DNA of 61,675 bases from Megasphaera sp. MJR8396C (GTDB lineage: Bacteria; Bacillota; Negativicutes; Veillonellales; Megasphaeraceae): positions 1 to 61,675 of the forward strand of contig NZ_KQ958202.1 of the NCBI RefSeq assembly GCF_001546855.1, in the 5' to 3' direction. The notes under the pieces are model-generated. The model searched no databases, was not told the DNA's origin, and saw only the letters and a program-made list of their open reading frames with translations. This document shows, one piece after another, positions 33,024-42,596 of this stretch (within the stretch, counting starts at the first letter, position 1; each line of letters starts with the position of its first letter). A program made the translations under genes and the position numbers.

Positions 33024-34442
33024 ATGACGCCAGCATCTACCATTCCGCGGCTCTTAGTGGCGGCTCCTAACAGCGGCAGCGGCAAGACGACTGTCGTCTG
33101 TGCCCTGCTGGCAGCTTTAAAAAAACGGGGCTTGTCCCTGACGGCCTTTAAATCCGGGCCCGACTATATCGATCCCATGTTCCACCGCCGCGTCCTCGAC
33201 ACGCCGTCGTATAATCTCGACCTCTTTCTCTTCGGCCGCGGCGAAAAAGGGGCTAAAGCGGCACGGCAGCTTCTCGTAGACCATGGAGAAAGGTCCGATC
33301 TGGTCCTTCTAGAAGGGGCCATGGGCTATTATGACGGCGTCGGAACGGGCCATGAAGCCAGTGCCTACGACGTCGCCGCAGCTACCGATACGCCCGTCGT
33401 CCTGGTCGTCGACGGCCGCGGGGCCGGTCTCACCTTAGGCGCCGGCTTAAAGGGCCTGGCCGATTTTTATAAAGACAGCCGCGTCGCAGGCTTTATCGTC
33501 AACCGCGTCAAACCCATGGTATACGCCCACTTTAAGGCCGCTTGGGAAACGGCATCGGGCCTTAAAGCCCTCGGAGCCCTTCCCGATATGCCGGACTGCG
33601 CCTTTACCAGCCGCCACTTAGGTTTGGTGACGGCCGGAGAAATCACGAATTTACAGGCCATCATGGAGCGTTTGTCGGAAGCGGCGGAACAGCATATCGA
33701 CCTTGACGGCTTACTTTCCCTGGCCCGGAGTGCCTCGCCCCTTACGGAAAGAAAGCTTTCGAAAGAGGGGGCAGGGACGTCCGAACAAAAGGCGGTCATC
33801 GCCGTGGCTCGTGACGAGACTTTTTGCTTTTACTATGAAGACAGCCTTGACGTCCTCCGCCGCTGCGGTGCCGAATTGGTTTTTTTCAGCCCCCTGCATG
33901 ATAGGGCGCTGCCGCCTTGTGACGGCCTTTATTTGGGCGGCGGCTATCCTGAACTCTATGCCAAAGACCTCGAAACCAACGGCGGCCTGCGCAGTCAGAT
34001 CAGACAGGCCCTGCAAGGAGGACTTCCCTGCTTTGCCGAATGTGGCGGCTTCATGTACCTCCATCAAGCTTTTCGCGGCGACGACGGAACGCGCTATGCC
34101 TGGGTCGGTGCCGTTCCTGGCGAGACTTTCATGACGACGTCCCTTCAGCACTTCGGCTACGTGACCTTACAGGCCGAACGGGACAACCTCTTATGCGAGG
34201 CCGGCGGCACCATACCGGCCCATGAATTTCATTATTCTAAAAGTTCGTCAGAAGGGGACGCCTTTACGGCCTATAAAGCGGGGAGTCAGCGCTCCTGGTC
34301 TGGCGGCATAGCCAGCGAAAACCTGGCCGCCAGTTATCTCCACCTCCATTTTCTCGGGAATCCGGCTTGGGCCCGGCGTTTCGTCCGTGCCTGCCAGGCC
34401 TATTCTCAGAGCGTACATCGTGATACATTCGGAAAGGATTGA
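33024..34442 (+). CDS. cbiA: Cobyrinate a,c-diamide synthase
   Basis: The 472-residue protein has a P-loop APNSGSGKTTVVCALL near residue 12 and a C-terminal class I glutamine amidotransferase-like domain with LYLGGGYPELYA near 296 and nucleophile region CFAECGGFMYL near 335. It amidates the a and c side chains using glutamine and ATP. It sits in the cobalamin cluster, 22 bp after cbiET, with AAAGGAGG before the ATG. Confidence 0.93.
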   Translation: MTPASTIPRLLVAAPNSGSGKTTVVCALLAALKKRGLSLTAFKSGPDYIDPMFHRRVLDTPSYNLDLFLFGRGEKGAKAARQLLVDHGERSDLVLLEGAMGYYDGVGTGHEASAYDVAAATDTPVVLVVDGRGAGLTLGAGLKGLADFYKDSRVAGFIVNRVKPMVYAHFKAAWETASGLKALGALPDMPDCAFTSRHLGLVTAGEITNLQAIMERLSEAAEQHIDLDGLLSLARSASPLTERKLSKEGAGTSEQKAVIAVARDETFCFYYEDSLDVLRRCGAELVFFSPLHDRALPPCDGLYLGGGYPELYAKDLETNGGLRSQIRQALQGGLPCFAECGGFMYLHQAFRGDDGTRYAWVGAVPGETFMTTSLQHFGYVTLQAERDNLLCEAGGTIPAHEFHYSKSSSEGDAFTAYKAGSQRSWSGGIASENLAASYLHLHFLGNPAWARRFVRACQAYSQSVHRDTFGKD

Positions 34443-34446
34443 TTCC

Positions 34447-35073
34447 ATGAAGATAGAACATATTTTACCGGCCGACATCGAACGCCGCAGTATGGAAATT
34501 ATTGAAGCCGAACTGGGGCCGATTCAGCTGCCGCCTGATGAAAAGGACATCATCAAGCGCGTCGTCCACACCAGTGCCGACTTCGATTACGTCCGCAACC
34601 TGCGTTTTAGCGAGGGTGCCGTTGGTAAGGCCTTGGAAGCCCTGCAAAAGGGCTGCACCATTGTGACCGATACCAACATGGCCTGCATGGGCATCAGTCA
34701 GCCGGGCCTTACCAAACTGGGCTGCCATAAGGTCTGCTTCATGGCCGATGACGATGTAGCCGCTGCCGCCCGCGAAAAGGGAACGACGAGGGCCCAGGCC
34801 TCGATGGATAAGGCAGCCGGCCTTACGGGGCCGCTCATCATTGCCGTCGGCAATGCGCCGACAGCCCTCTTGCGCCTGAAAGAACTCATCGAAGCAGGGC
34901 AAATCGCACCGGCCCTCATCATCGGCGTCCCCGTCGGCTTCGTCAACGTAGAATACGCCAAAGAAGTCATTATGGAAGCCGGCGTTCCTTACATCGTCGC
35001 CAAAGGCCGCAAGGGGGGAAGCACCATTGCCGCTGCTATTTGCAATGCCTTGATCTATAAATTGACTCGCTGA
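34447..35073 (+). CDS. cbiC: Cobalt-precorrin-8 methylmutase
   Basis: The 208-residue protein shows CbiC features: DIERRSMEIIEAELG, HTSADFDYVRNLRFSEGA (with the catalytic His), TDTNMACMGISQPGL and GVPVGFVNVEYAKE. It moves the methyl group from C11 to C12. ATG 34447 follows GAAAGGA 4 bp after cbiA. The window has no cbiD, cbiF, cbiK or cbiP; these must lie elsewhere if the pathway is complete. Confidence 0.93.
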   Translation: MKIEHILPADIERRSMEIIEAELGPIQLPPDEKDIIKRVVHTSADFDYVRNLRFSEGAVGKALEALQKGCTIVTDTNMACMGISQPGLTKLGCHKVCFMADDDVAAAAREKGTTRAQASMDKAAGLTGPLIIAVGNAPTALLRLKELIEAGQIAPALIIGVPVGFVNVEYAKEVIMEAGVPYIVAKGRKGGSTIAAAICNALIYKLTR

Positions 35074-35168
35074 AGGAGACAAACGCATCTTACAGAAACC
35101 TTACTGGAAAGGCGCCGTGATGAGTAGTATAATAAGGGCGATAACCAACAAGAGAGGGAGTGTAGTGT

Positions 35169-36074
35169 ATGGAAACATGGCTTGATTTGCACATGCATAC
35201 AAAATACAGCATGGACGGTCAGTTTGAGCCGGACGATTTGATGCGCCAGTGTGCCGACGCTAAGGTACAGGCTGTGGCCGTCACCGACCACGATTCCACT
35301 CGAGCCATTCCCGAAGCGCGGGAAGAAGCAGCCCGTTTGGGACTGCGGCTCATACCGGGCATTGAAATCAGTTGTCAGCATGAGGGGAAGAACTTCCACC
35401 TCTTAGGCTATGGGATTCATCCCGATGCGCCTGTCTTCGCAGCCATTGAAAAAGATGTCTACGGTCAGCGAAAAGTCGTGTCCGACAAGGTTCTCGACGC
35501 CGTCGAAGCCTTGGGCATCGTCCTCGACCGCGATGCCATTTGGAAACTTTGTACCAGCGGTGTCGTGGCTTCGGTCCACATCGCCCGCGTGGCCCTTTCG
35601 GATCCGCGCAATGCCGACTGCCCTGTCCTCGAACCGTATCGACCGGGCGGCAGCCGCAGCGATGCGCCGTACGTCAACTTCGGTTGGGATATCTGCGGCC
35701 AAGGGGGACCGGCCTTCATCCCCATGACCTTCATGGACTTTTCCAAGGCTGTCGACATCATTCACGACCAGGGCGGCGCTGCCGTGTTGGCCCATCCCGG
35801 TGCCAATATGAAGCAGAACCGGCCCCTGACGGAAACCCTCATCGACCTCGGCCTCGACGGCATCGAAGCCTACTGTAGCTATCACGATGATGCGACGACG
35901 GCCTTTTACCGTCAGATTGCCGATGAACACGGCCTGATGGCGACCATCGGCAGCGACTACCACGGCCGGGCCAAGCCTCATATTGCCCTCGGTACCTATG
36001 GGCATCCTGAACCGCAGGCTTTGTGGGACAACCTGGTCGCACATATTCAAAATCATCATGGGGAAGTGTACTAA
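35169..36074 (+). CDS. PHP-domain phosphoesterase (TrpH/YciV-like)
   Basis: The 301-residue protein begins WLDLHMHTKYSMDG, the HxH metal motif of the PHP domain, followed by VAVTDHDSTRA, PGIEISC and GSDYHG metal ligands. Relatives release 5'-nucleoside monophosphates from 3',5'-bisphosphates or short RNAs. It has AGAGAGGGAG before the ATG and a TATAAT at 35128-35133 upstream. It overlaps nothing and may be cotranscribed with the following amidase. Confidence 0.85.
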   Translation: METWLDLHMHTKYSMDGQFEPDDLMRQCADAKVQAVAVTDHDSTRAIPEAREEAARLGLRLIPGIEISCQHEGKNFHLLGYGIHPDAPVFAAIEKDVYGQRKVVSDKVLDAVEALGIVLDRDAIWKLCTSGVVASVHIARVALSDPRNADCPVLEPYRPGGSRSDAPYVNFGWDICGQGGPAFIPMTFMDFSKAVDIIHDQGGAAVLAHPGANMKQNRPLTETLIDLGLDGIEAYCSYHDDATTAFYRQIADEHGLMATIGSDYHGRAKPHIALGTYGHPEPQALWDNLVAHIQNHHGEVY

Positions 36075-36076
36075 GC

Positions 36077-37048
36077 ATGAAACAAAGCAAGACCCTGTCA
36101 GCCCTGGCCGTTGCGCTGTGGCTGGCTTTTGGTTTTTCAAGCCTTTCGCTGGCGGCTTCGCCGTCGGATACGACCGCAGCCTATACGGTCGGCACCGTTT
36201 CAGAGAACAGTAAGGCTGTAACGAAAGAGAAGCCGAAGAAAGAAAAGACTTCTGACAAGAAGAAAACGACCGATAAGAAAGGGGGCGCTGCCAAGGGGCA
36301 GACGGAAAAATCCGATAAAACCGGCGAAGCTGCTGCAGAAGGAGTGTCGACGACGGCCTCCATCGCTACGGGCAGCGTTCCGCGGACGGCCAAACCGGCC
36401 GGAGCCCGCGGCGTCTTAAAGACCTACAATCCGGCCACCGATGCCGCTCCGGCGGAACCGATGGCCATCAGGGAAACGAATTTCCGCTTCAATGAACCCT
36501 TATTGCTGCGGCCGAAAACGGACATGATCGTCATCCATCACGTCGGCATTCCCGACGGCGATACGTCGGCAGCGGCCATTCACCGGGCCCACTTGGCCAA
36601 TGGCTGGGCAGGAATTGGCTACCATTACGTCATCCGTAAAGATGGTACCATCGAACGGGGCCGTCCCCTGGCAACGGTCGGTGCCCATGCCGAAGGGCAG
36701 AATTACCACACCGTCGGCATCAACGTCACGGGGAATTTCGATAAAGAAATCCCGACGCCGGCACAGATTCACGCCCTGGAAGGCCTCGTCGCCTGGCTGT
36801 GCAAAATCTACGACATCACGCCCGGCGCTTCGACCATCGTCGGCCACCGCGACGTCAACAGCACGGACTGCCCGGGCCAGCACCTCTACGACATGCTGCC
36901 TCAGATTCGCCGCGATGTAGAAAAACGGATGGAAACCATGGGCGATGCCGCCCCGTCTTACGAAGATACCCTGAAAGGGAAGAGCCTCCTCAAGATGAGC
37001 CGTAAAGAAAGGGAAGCCTTTATCATGCAGGGCGCGGCGGGACGATAA
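36077..37048 (+). CDS. Secreted N-acetylmuramoyl-L-alanine amidase (Amidase_2 domain)
   Basis: The 323-residue protein has a signal peptide ending SLSLAASPS, a Lys-rich low-complexity linker (about residues 40-95: KKEKTSDKKKTTDKKGG), then an Amidase_2/PGRP domain with zinc ligands in IVIHHVG (near 154), the GIGYHYVIRKDGTIERGRP segment, and VGHRDVNSTDCPG (His and Cys near 256-264). It cuts the amide bond between muramic acid and the stem peptide. The basic linker may bind wall or outer-membrane polymers. Confidence 0.88.
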   Translation: MKQSKTLSALAVALWLAFGFSSLSLAASPSDTTAAYTVGTVSENSKAVTKEKPKKEKTSDKKKTTDKKGGAAKGQTEKSDKTGEAAAEGVSTTASIATGSVPRTAKPAGARGVLKTYNPATDAAPAEPMAIRETNFRFNEPLLLRPKTDMIVIHHVGIPDGDTSAAAIHRAHLANGWAGIGYHYVIRKDGTIERGRPLATVGAHAEGQNYHTVGINVTGNFDKEIPTPAQIHALEGLVAWLCKIYDITPGASTIVGHRDVNSTDCPGQHLYDMLPQIRRDVEKRMETMGDAAPSYEDTLKGKSLLKMSRKEREAFIMQGAAGR

Positions 37049-37074
37049 TGTGCCTAGTCGGGACGAATGAACTA

Positions 37075-37083
37075 TGATATAAT
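37075..37083 (+). promoter_or_regulatory. Extended -10 promoter of mfd
   Basis: TGATATAAT combines TGn with a perfect TATAAT, 78 bp before the mfd ATG. The transcript would then carry a hairpin (GGGCTTT/AAAGCCC, about 37119-37138) followed by CCTTT, in its leader. Confidence 0.55.
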
Positions 37084-37160
37084 AAAAACCACGCAAGTAT
37101 GATGATAACTATCGAGGGCTTTGGGCAACTAAAGCCCCCTTTGTCATGAGGTAAAAAAGC

Positions 37161-40100
37161 ATGAAGCAATTCTTTCAATGGATGAATCAAGATGAAAATA
37201 TCCGGTCCGCCGGGGACGCCTTTTTAAAACCCGGCTGTCACAGCATCTACGGCCTCAGCGGCTCGGTCAAGAGCGCCCTGGTCGCCAAGGTGCTGCACGA
37301 AGGGCCTCGTCAGGTCGTCCTCGTCGTCCCGTCGCGGGAACAAGCCGCGGCCTGGCAGGCAGACCTGGCCTTTTTGGTGCCTAACGTCAAGATCCTCGAC
37401 TTTCCCGTCGTCGACAAGGCCGTCTTTACGACGACGGCGAAAAGCCTCGACCGGATGGCTCGCCAGATGGAAGCCTTGGGGCGTCTGCGTCAGGGAGATC
37501 CGGTTCTCGTCTTGGCTGCGCCGGAAGAAGCGGCACAGTACGTCATGGCTCCGCAGCGCATCGACGATGCGGCTATCGACGTAGAAATCCAAGGAGAATA
37601 CGACCGCGATGACTTATTGCAGCACCTCGTAAATGCCGGTTATGAACGGGTCGACATGGTCGAACGACGGGGCCATTTTTCCGTTCGCGGCGACATCGTC
37701 GACGTCTTTGCCGTCAATGAACCCCAGCCCTTGCGGCTGGCTTTCTTTGGCGACGAACTGGAAAGCATCCGTTCCTTCGATGTCGATACCCAAAAATCCT
37801 TGAACGATGCCGACAGGGCGCGGATCCTGCCGGTTTCTTTAACGACGGCAGACGATGAAAAATATACCCTCCTCGATTATGTCGAAGAGGGGACCATCAT
37901 CTGGGATGAACCCAATCGGGTCCGCGAAGGCCTTAAAAAGATCCTCAAAGAATCGGACGATTACAAGGGCGTCCTGGCGTCGTGGAAAAATATGGTCTCG
38001 CCGGAACGAGCCGTGCCGCAGGTCGTCTTGTCGCTCATGGCCCAGTCCGTGCCCGATATGTTCATCGACCAGTCCTTCAGCTTTGCCGCTAAGATGATGG
38101 CCAGCTTCCAAAAACAGTTCAACCTCCTGGAAGAAGAAGTGGGCCACTGGCGAAGCTTAGGCAACACCATCGTCTTTGTCATCAACAGCAAAGAGCGTAT
38201 CGCCTCGCTCAAAGCCTGGATGAAACAGCACGACCTTGCCATTTCTGATTATGACGATGAAAAGAGCAAGTCCGGCGGCATGTACATCGTCGAAGGGGAA
38301 ATCCACGACGGTTTTGAACTGCCCTATGCCAAGGTCGTCGCCGTCGCCGAACGGGACGTCTTCGGCACTCAGAAAAAACGCCTGCGCCACCGCGTAGCTA
38401 AAGGCCAGGAAATCAGCGTCTTTACCAGCCTGAAGTCCGGCGATTACGTCGTCCATGAAGTCCATGGCATCGGCCGCTACATGGGCATCAAGACCATTGA
38501 AATGGACGGCGTCCATAAGGATTACCTCGAAATCCACTACGCCGGCAAAGACATCCTCTACGTGCCGACGGACCAGTTGTCCTTGCTCCAGCGCTACATC
38601 GGCAACGAAGGCGATACGCCGAAACTGCAGAAGATGGGCGGCTCGGATTGGCAGAAGATACGTTCCAAGGCTCAGAAATCGATTACCGATTTGGCCGAAA
38701 AACTCGTCGCCCTCTACGCCAAACGTGAAGTCGTCCCGGGCTATGCCTTCCCGCCGGATACGCCCTTCCAGAAAGAATTTGAAGAAGCCTTTCCTTATGA
38801 AGAAACGGAAGATCAGTTAAAGGCCGTCAGTGAAATCAAGGGCAGTATGGAAAAACCGACGCCCATGGACCGCTTAGTCTGCGGCGACGTCGGCTTTGGT
38901 AAGACGGAAGTCGCCATGCGGGCCATTTTTAAGGCCGTCACGGCCGGCAAGCAGGTTGCCGTCTTGGTACCGACGACGGTCTTATCCCAGCAGCACTTCC
39001 AGACTTTTATGGAACGCTTCGGCCCCTTCGGCGTCCACGTCGAAGTCCTCAACCGCTTCCGTTCCTATAAAGAAAAGAAATCCATTCTGGCCCGGACCCT
39101 GACCGGGGACATCGACGTCCTCATCGGGACTCACAGCCTGCTCAATAAAAACGTAAAATTCAAGTCCCTGGGCCTCCTCGTCGTCGACGAAGAACAGCGC
39201 TTCGGCGTCGCTCAAAAGGAAAAATGGAAGGCCTGGGCGGCCCATATCGACGTCTTGTCCCTCAGCGCCACGCCGATTCCGCGGACCCTCCACATGTCCT
39301 TGGTCAACCTGCGGGAAATGTCGGTCATCGAATCGCCGCCGACAGACCGCTTCCCGGTCCAGACCTACGTGGCCGAATACGACGCCCGCATCGTCAGCGA
39401 TGCCATCATGCGTGAAAAGCGGCGGGGCGGCCAGGTCTTCTTCGTCTATAACCGCGTCGCTTCCATCGAGCGCATGAAAGACGAACTCCAGGCCCTCCTG
39501 CCCGATATTACCATCGGCATCGCCCACGGTCAGATGGCCGGTACCATGCTCGAGTCGATGATGTTCGATTTCTATGAAGGAAAGTACGACGTCCTCCTCT
39601 GCTCGAGTCTCGTTGAAAACGGCCTCGACGTGGCCAACGCCAATACGATCATCATTTACGATGCCGACCACTTCGGCCTGTCCCAGCTCTACCAGATGCG
39701 GGGCCGCGTCGGCCGAAGCCACCGCATGGCCTATGCCTACTTCCTGTATCGTCGGGACAAGGTCTTGTCGGAAGTCGCTGAAAAACGACTTCAGGCCATC
39801 AAAGAATTTACGGAACTCGGTTCCGGTTTTAAAATCGCTATGCGCGACCTTGAAATTCGCGGTGCCGGCAACCTCCTTGGCAGGGAACAGCACGGCAACA
39901 TCGCCAGCGTCGGCTTTGCCATGTACTGCCATATGCTGGAAGAAGCCATTGCCAAGGCCCAGACCGGGAAAGAGGTGGAACCGCCGCCGCCGGAAACGGT
40001 CATGGAAATCCACGTCGACGCTTTTATCGACAACGAATACATCCAAAACGGCGGTCAGAAAATAGACATGTATCAGCGGTTGGCCGTCGTCTCGTCGAAA

Positions 40101-40445
40101 GAAGAGCTGGATGAACTGCGCCGCGAACTGGAAGACCGCTACGGTCGGCCCAGTCCCTATGTCGAAAAGCTGCTGCAGGTCACGGAAACCCGCCTCGAAG
40201 CTAAGGCTCAAGGGATGGTCCTCATCGCTCAGAAGAAGGACATCCTTGAAATCAAATGGCGGCGCGTCTCCGACATGCCCGACTTATTGAAACTCGAAAA
40301 GCCTTTGCGCAGCCGATTCCGCCTCATTCCCAGCATCCCGGTCATGGTCCGCGTGTCCCTGGCCGGCGTCTCCGACATCCTCGATTTTATCCAGACCTTG
40401 CTGACGGCCTTTTCCTCCTTGCGAAAGGGGGATTCCCGTGACTAA
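37161..40445 (+). CDS. mfd: Transcription-repair coupling factor Mfd
   Basis: The 1094-residue protein has a UvrB-like N-terminal module, the RNA-polymerase-interacting region (VYEVHGIGRYMG near residue 432), and a RecG-like translocase with Walker A GDVGFGKTEVAM near 577, DEEQRFGV, SATPIPRTLHMS, and GRVGRSHRMAYAYF near 850. The TRCF C-terminal domain follows. It strips stalled RNA polymerase from lesions and recruits UvrA. Full length, no defects seen. It overlaps the next gene by 8 bp. Confidence 0.96.
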   Translation: MKQFFQWMNQDENIRSAGDAFLKPGCHSIYGLSGSVKSALVAKVLHEGPRQVVLVVPSREQAAAWQADLAFLVPNVKILDFPVVDKAVFTTTAKSLDRMARQMEALGRLRQGDPVLVLAAPEEAAQYVMAPQRIDDAAIDVEIQGEYDRDDLLQHLVNAGYERVDMVERRGHFSVRGDIVDVFAVNEPQPLRLAFFGDELESIRSFDVDTQKSLNDADRARILPVSLTTADDEKYTLLDYVEEGTIIWDEPNRVREGLKKILKESDDYKGVLASWKNMVSPERAVPQVVLSLMAQSVPDMFIDQSFSFAAKMMASFQKQFNLLEEEVGHWRSLGNTIVFVINSKERIASLKAWMKQHDLAISDYDDEKSKSGGMYIVEGEIHDGFELPYAKVVAVAERDVFGTQKKRLRHRVAKGQEISVFTSLKSGDYVVHEVHGIGRYMGIKTIEMDGVHKDYLEIHYAGKDILYVPTDQLSLLQRYIGNEGDTPKLQKMGGSDWQKIRSKAQKSITDLAEKLVALYAKREVVPGYAFPPDTPFQKEFEEAFPYEETEDQLKAVSEIKGSMEKPTPMDRLVCGDVGFGKTEVAMRAIFKAVTAGKQVAVLVPTTVLSQQHFQTFMERFGPFGVHVEVLNRFRSYKEKKSILARTLTGDIDVLIGTHSLLNKNVKFKSLGLLVVDEEQRFGVAQKEKWKAWAAHIDVLSLSATPIPRTLHMSLVNLREMSVIESPPTDRFPVQTYVAEYDARIVSDAIMREKRRGGQVFFVYNRVASIERMKDELQALLPDITIGIAHGQMAGTMLESMMFDFYEGKYDVLLCSSLVENGLDVANANTIIIYDADHFGLSQLYQMRGRVGRSHRMAYAYFLYRRDKVLSEVAEKRLQAIKEFTELGSGFKIAMRDLEIRGAGNLLGREQHGNIASVGFAMYCHMLEEAIAKAQTGKEVEPPPPETVMEIHVDAFIDNEYIQNGGQKIDMYQRLAVVSSKEELDELRRELEDRYGRPSPYVEKLLQVTETRLEAKAQGMVLIAQKKDILEIKWRRVSDMPDLLKLEKPLRSRFRLIPSIPVMVRVSLAGVSDILDFIQTLLTAFSSLRKGDSRD

Positions 40446-42015
40446 CTTTTTACGCGGTGCCATGGTCCTCACCGTGGCCGGCATCGTCGTCAAGATCTTA
40501 GGCGGCCTGAACCGAATCTTCTTATCGCGCCTCTTAGGCGGCGAGGGGATCGGCCTCTATCAGATGGCCTATCCGGTCTATATCCTTTTACTCAGCATCA
40601 TCGGCGCCGGCATTCCCATTGCCGTATCGATCATGATTGCTGAACAGGCGGCCCGGGGCCATTACAGCGGCGTCCGCCGCATCTTTCACGTGACCCTGGC
40701 CTTTATGACCGTCGTCGCCGTCCTCTGCGGCCTGGCCCTGCCTTTTGGGGCCCAGGCCATGATTGAGTTCGGCATCGTCCGCGACGGTCGGGCTTTGCCG
40801 GCCTTGGCCGTGTTGGCGCCGGCCTTGAGCTTATCGGTCATCGTCTGCTGCTTCCGCGGTTACTTCCAAGGTCTGCAGCTCATGACGCCGACGGCCTTGT
40901 CCCAGATGGCCGACCAATTTGTTCGGGTCTGCACGATGCTCGTATTGGCCTGGATTTTCCTGCCGAAAGGCCTGGAATGGGCTGCTGCCGGTGCGTCTTT
41001 CGGGGCCGTTCCCGGGGCGGCAGCCGGGCTCATCCTCATCGCCTTCTTATACTACCGTCACCAACGGACGCCGCTTCCTGATGACGACGGTGTCTTCGTC
41101 ATCCAATCGTCGCGGCACATCATCCGCCGCCTCGTCGTCTTAGCCGTTCCCGTAGCTGCCGCCAATATGCTCCTGCCGGCTGTAGCCAGTATCGACCTCT
41201 TTATCGTGCCTTTGCGGCTGGAAGCAGCCGGGTACACCACCCATCAGGCGACGGCCCTCTATGGCTACCTGACGGGCATGGCCAACGGCCTGGTCCAACT
41301 GCCGGCGATCTTGACGATTTCCCTGGCGACGAGCTTAGTGCCCGCCGTTTCAGCAGCCTTTTCCCAGGGGAAGCGGGACGTCGTCTTGTCCCGGACCCAT
41401 ACGGCCATGCGTATTGCCAACCTCATTACCGTGCCGGCCTGCTTGGGCCTGGCCGTCTTGGCCGTGCCTATTTCGCGTCTCTTATACGCTACGCCGGCGG
41501 CAGGGCCTGCCATCTGCGTCCTGTCCATTTCGGTCTTTCTCGTCGGCCTCCAGCAGATTACCAGCGGCCTTTTGCAGGGCATGGGGCGGACGGCCGTGCC
41601 TTTGTACAACATGGCTGCCGCTGCCGTCGTCAAGATTTTCTTGAGCTGGCATTTGACGGCCATTCCCTGGCTCGGTGAAGTCGGGGCAGCGTGGGCGACC
41701 AACGCCGATTTAGCCGTGGCGACGGCTTTGAACCTCTATTTTGCCCGCCGCTTCGTCGGCTACGGCGTCCAGTGGGGCTATGTCGGCCGCCTGTTCCTGT
41801 CCGGAGCTGCCATGGCCGGTACGGCCTGGATCCTCCATCACAGCCTGCTCAACTTACTGGGCAATACCTTGGCGACGATCATCGCCATGAGTGCCGCAGT
41901 CACGGTCTATCTCATCGGTATCTTTGCCTTTCGGGCCATTGCCGTGACGGATTTAGAAAAACTGCCCGTCATCGGGCCTAAATTAGCCTCAATTGCTGAA
42001 AAATTAGGAAAATAA
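40438..42015 (+). CDS. MOP/MATE-superfamily flippase (SpoVB/MurJ-like)
   Basis: The 525-residue protein has about 14 membrane segments, opening FLRGAMVLTVAGIVVKILGGLNRIFLSRLLGGEGIGLYQMAYPVY, the SpoVB/YtgP-like signature. It probably flips lipid-linked wall precursors. GTG at 40438 overlaps the mfd end, with AAAGGGGGA as ribosome site. Whether it is the essential lipid II flippase or a paralogue cannot be told here. Confidence 0.85.
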   Translation: MTNFLRGAMVLTVAGIVVKILGGLNRIFLSRLLGGEGIGLYQMAYPVYILLLSIIGAGIPIAVSIMIAEQAARGHYSGVRRIFHVTLAFMTVVAVLCGLALPFGAQAMIEFGIVRDGRALPALAVLAPALSLSVIVCCFRGYFQGLQLMTPTALSQMADQFVRVCTMLVLAWIFLPKGLEWAAAGASFGAVPGAAAGLILIAFLYYRHQRTPLPDDDGVFVIQSSRHIIRRLVVLAVPVAAANMLLPAVASIDLFIVPLRLEAAGYTTHQATALYGYLTGMANGLVQLPAILTISLATSLVPAVSAAFSQGKRDVVLSRTHTAMRIANLITVPACLGLAVLAVPISRLLYATPAAGPAICVLSISVFLVGLQQITSGLLQGMGRTAVPLYNMAAAAVVKIFLSWHLTAIPWLGEVGAAWATNADLAVATALNLYFARRFVGYGVQWGYVGRLFLSGAAMAGTAWILHHSLLNLLGNTLATIIAMSAAVTVYLIGIFAFRAIAVTDLEKLPVIGPKLASIAEKLGK

Positions 42016-42025
42016 TGAACGCTAA

Positions 42026-42059
42026 AAGGGGATTGCCTTATCGGGCATCCTCTTTTTTT
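42026..42059 (+). terminator. Intrinsic terminator after the flippase gene
   Basis: An AGGGGAT-TGCC arm pairs imperfectly with GGGCA-TCCTCT and is followed by T7. Confidence 0.75.
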
Positions 42060-42060
42060 C

Positions 42061-42089
42061 TTGCTTTTGGCACATCTCTTTGCTATACT
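42061..42089 (+). promoter_or_regulatory. Promoter of the MarR-RND operon
   Basis: TTGCTT (42061-42066) and TATACT (42084-42089) are 17 bp apart, just upstream of the palindromic operator. Confidence 0.65.
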
Positions 42090-42100
42090 GTAACTAAACG

Positions 42101-42115
42101 GTTGATTTAATCAAC
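42101..42115. promoter_or_regulatory. Palindromic MarR-type operator
   Basis: GTTGATTTAATCAAC is a perfect dyad around one central base, located at the expected transcription start, 20 bp before the MarR start codon. It matches the TTGATT-n-AATCAA-like form of MarR operators, so autorepression is likely. Confidence 0.65.
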
Positions 42116-42134
42116 TAATAAAGGAGGACTCACT

Positions 42135-42596
42135 GTGAATTATTTGCATGCCGGCCACGATTTTGGCATTATCAACATGCGGTCCCAGGCCTACATTACC
42201 GAAGCCTGTCAGCCTTGGAACCTGTCCTATTCGGAATACGTGGCCCTCATGAACCTCTATGACCTCGACGGCTGCAGCCAAAGTGAGCTCTGTAAAGAAA
42301 TGAAGGCCGATAAGGCCCTCGTCGCTCGCAGCCTGAAGACCTTGGAAGAAAAGGGCTACGTCTGCCGTCGCCAAAAGGACGGAGATCGGCGCTTTAAATT
42401 TATCTACCTGACACCTAAGGCCAGAGGCATCCAAGGGGAGTTGGAAGGCCTGTTAGAGACATGGATCACCTATCTCGTAGAGGGCTTTGAAGAAGCTAAG
42501 CGCGACGAGATGTTTGCCATGATGCACGCCGTTGCCGAGCGGGCTTCCAACGTGAGTATGAGTGATGTGAAGAATGAGGGGGAGATGAAACGATGA
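42135..42596 (+). CDS. MarR-family transcriptional regulator
   Basis: The 153-residue protein has the winged-helix order of MarR: YSEYVALMNLYDLDGCSQSELCKEMKADKALVARSLKTLEEKGYVCRRQKDGDRRFKFIYLTPKA, including the basic wing with D-x-R. It probably represses its own operon, which includes the RND pump, and is released by a ligand. GTG start follows AAGGAGGAC. It overlaps the next gene. Confidence 0.9.
   Translation: MNYLHAGHDFGIINMRSQAYITEACQPWNLSYSEYVALMNLYDLDGCSQSELCKEMKADKALVARSLKTLEEKGYVCRRQKDGDRRFKFIYLTPKARGIQGELEGLLETWITYLVEGFEEAKRDEMFAMMHAVAERASNVSMSDVKNEGEMKR

Noticed and set aside
38982-40211. 409-codon open frame on the minus strand
   Set aside because: It lies fully inside mfd in the opposite strand, has no ribosome site and low-complexity composition that mirrors the codon bias of mfd. 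Similar long antisense frames occur inside mreB, mrdA, rng, cbi genes and ahcY.
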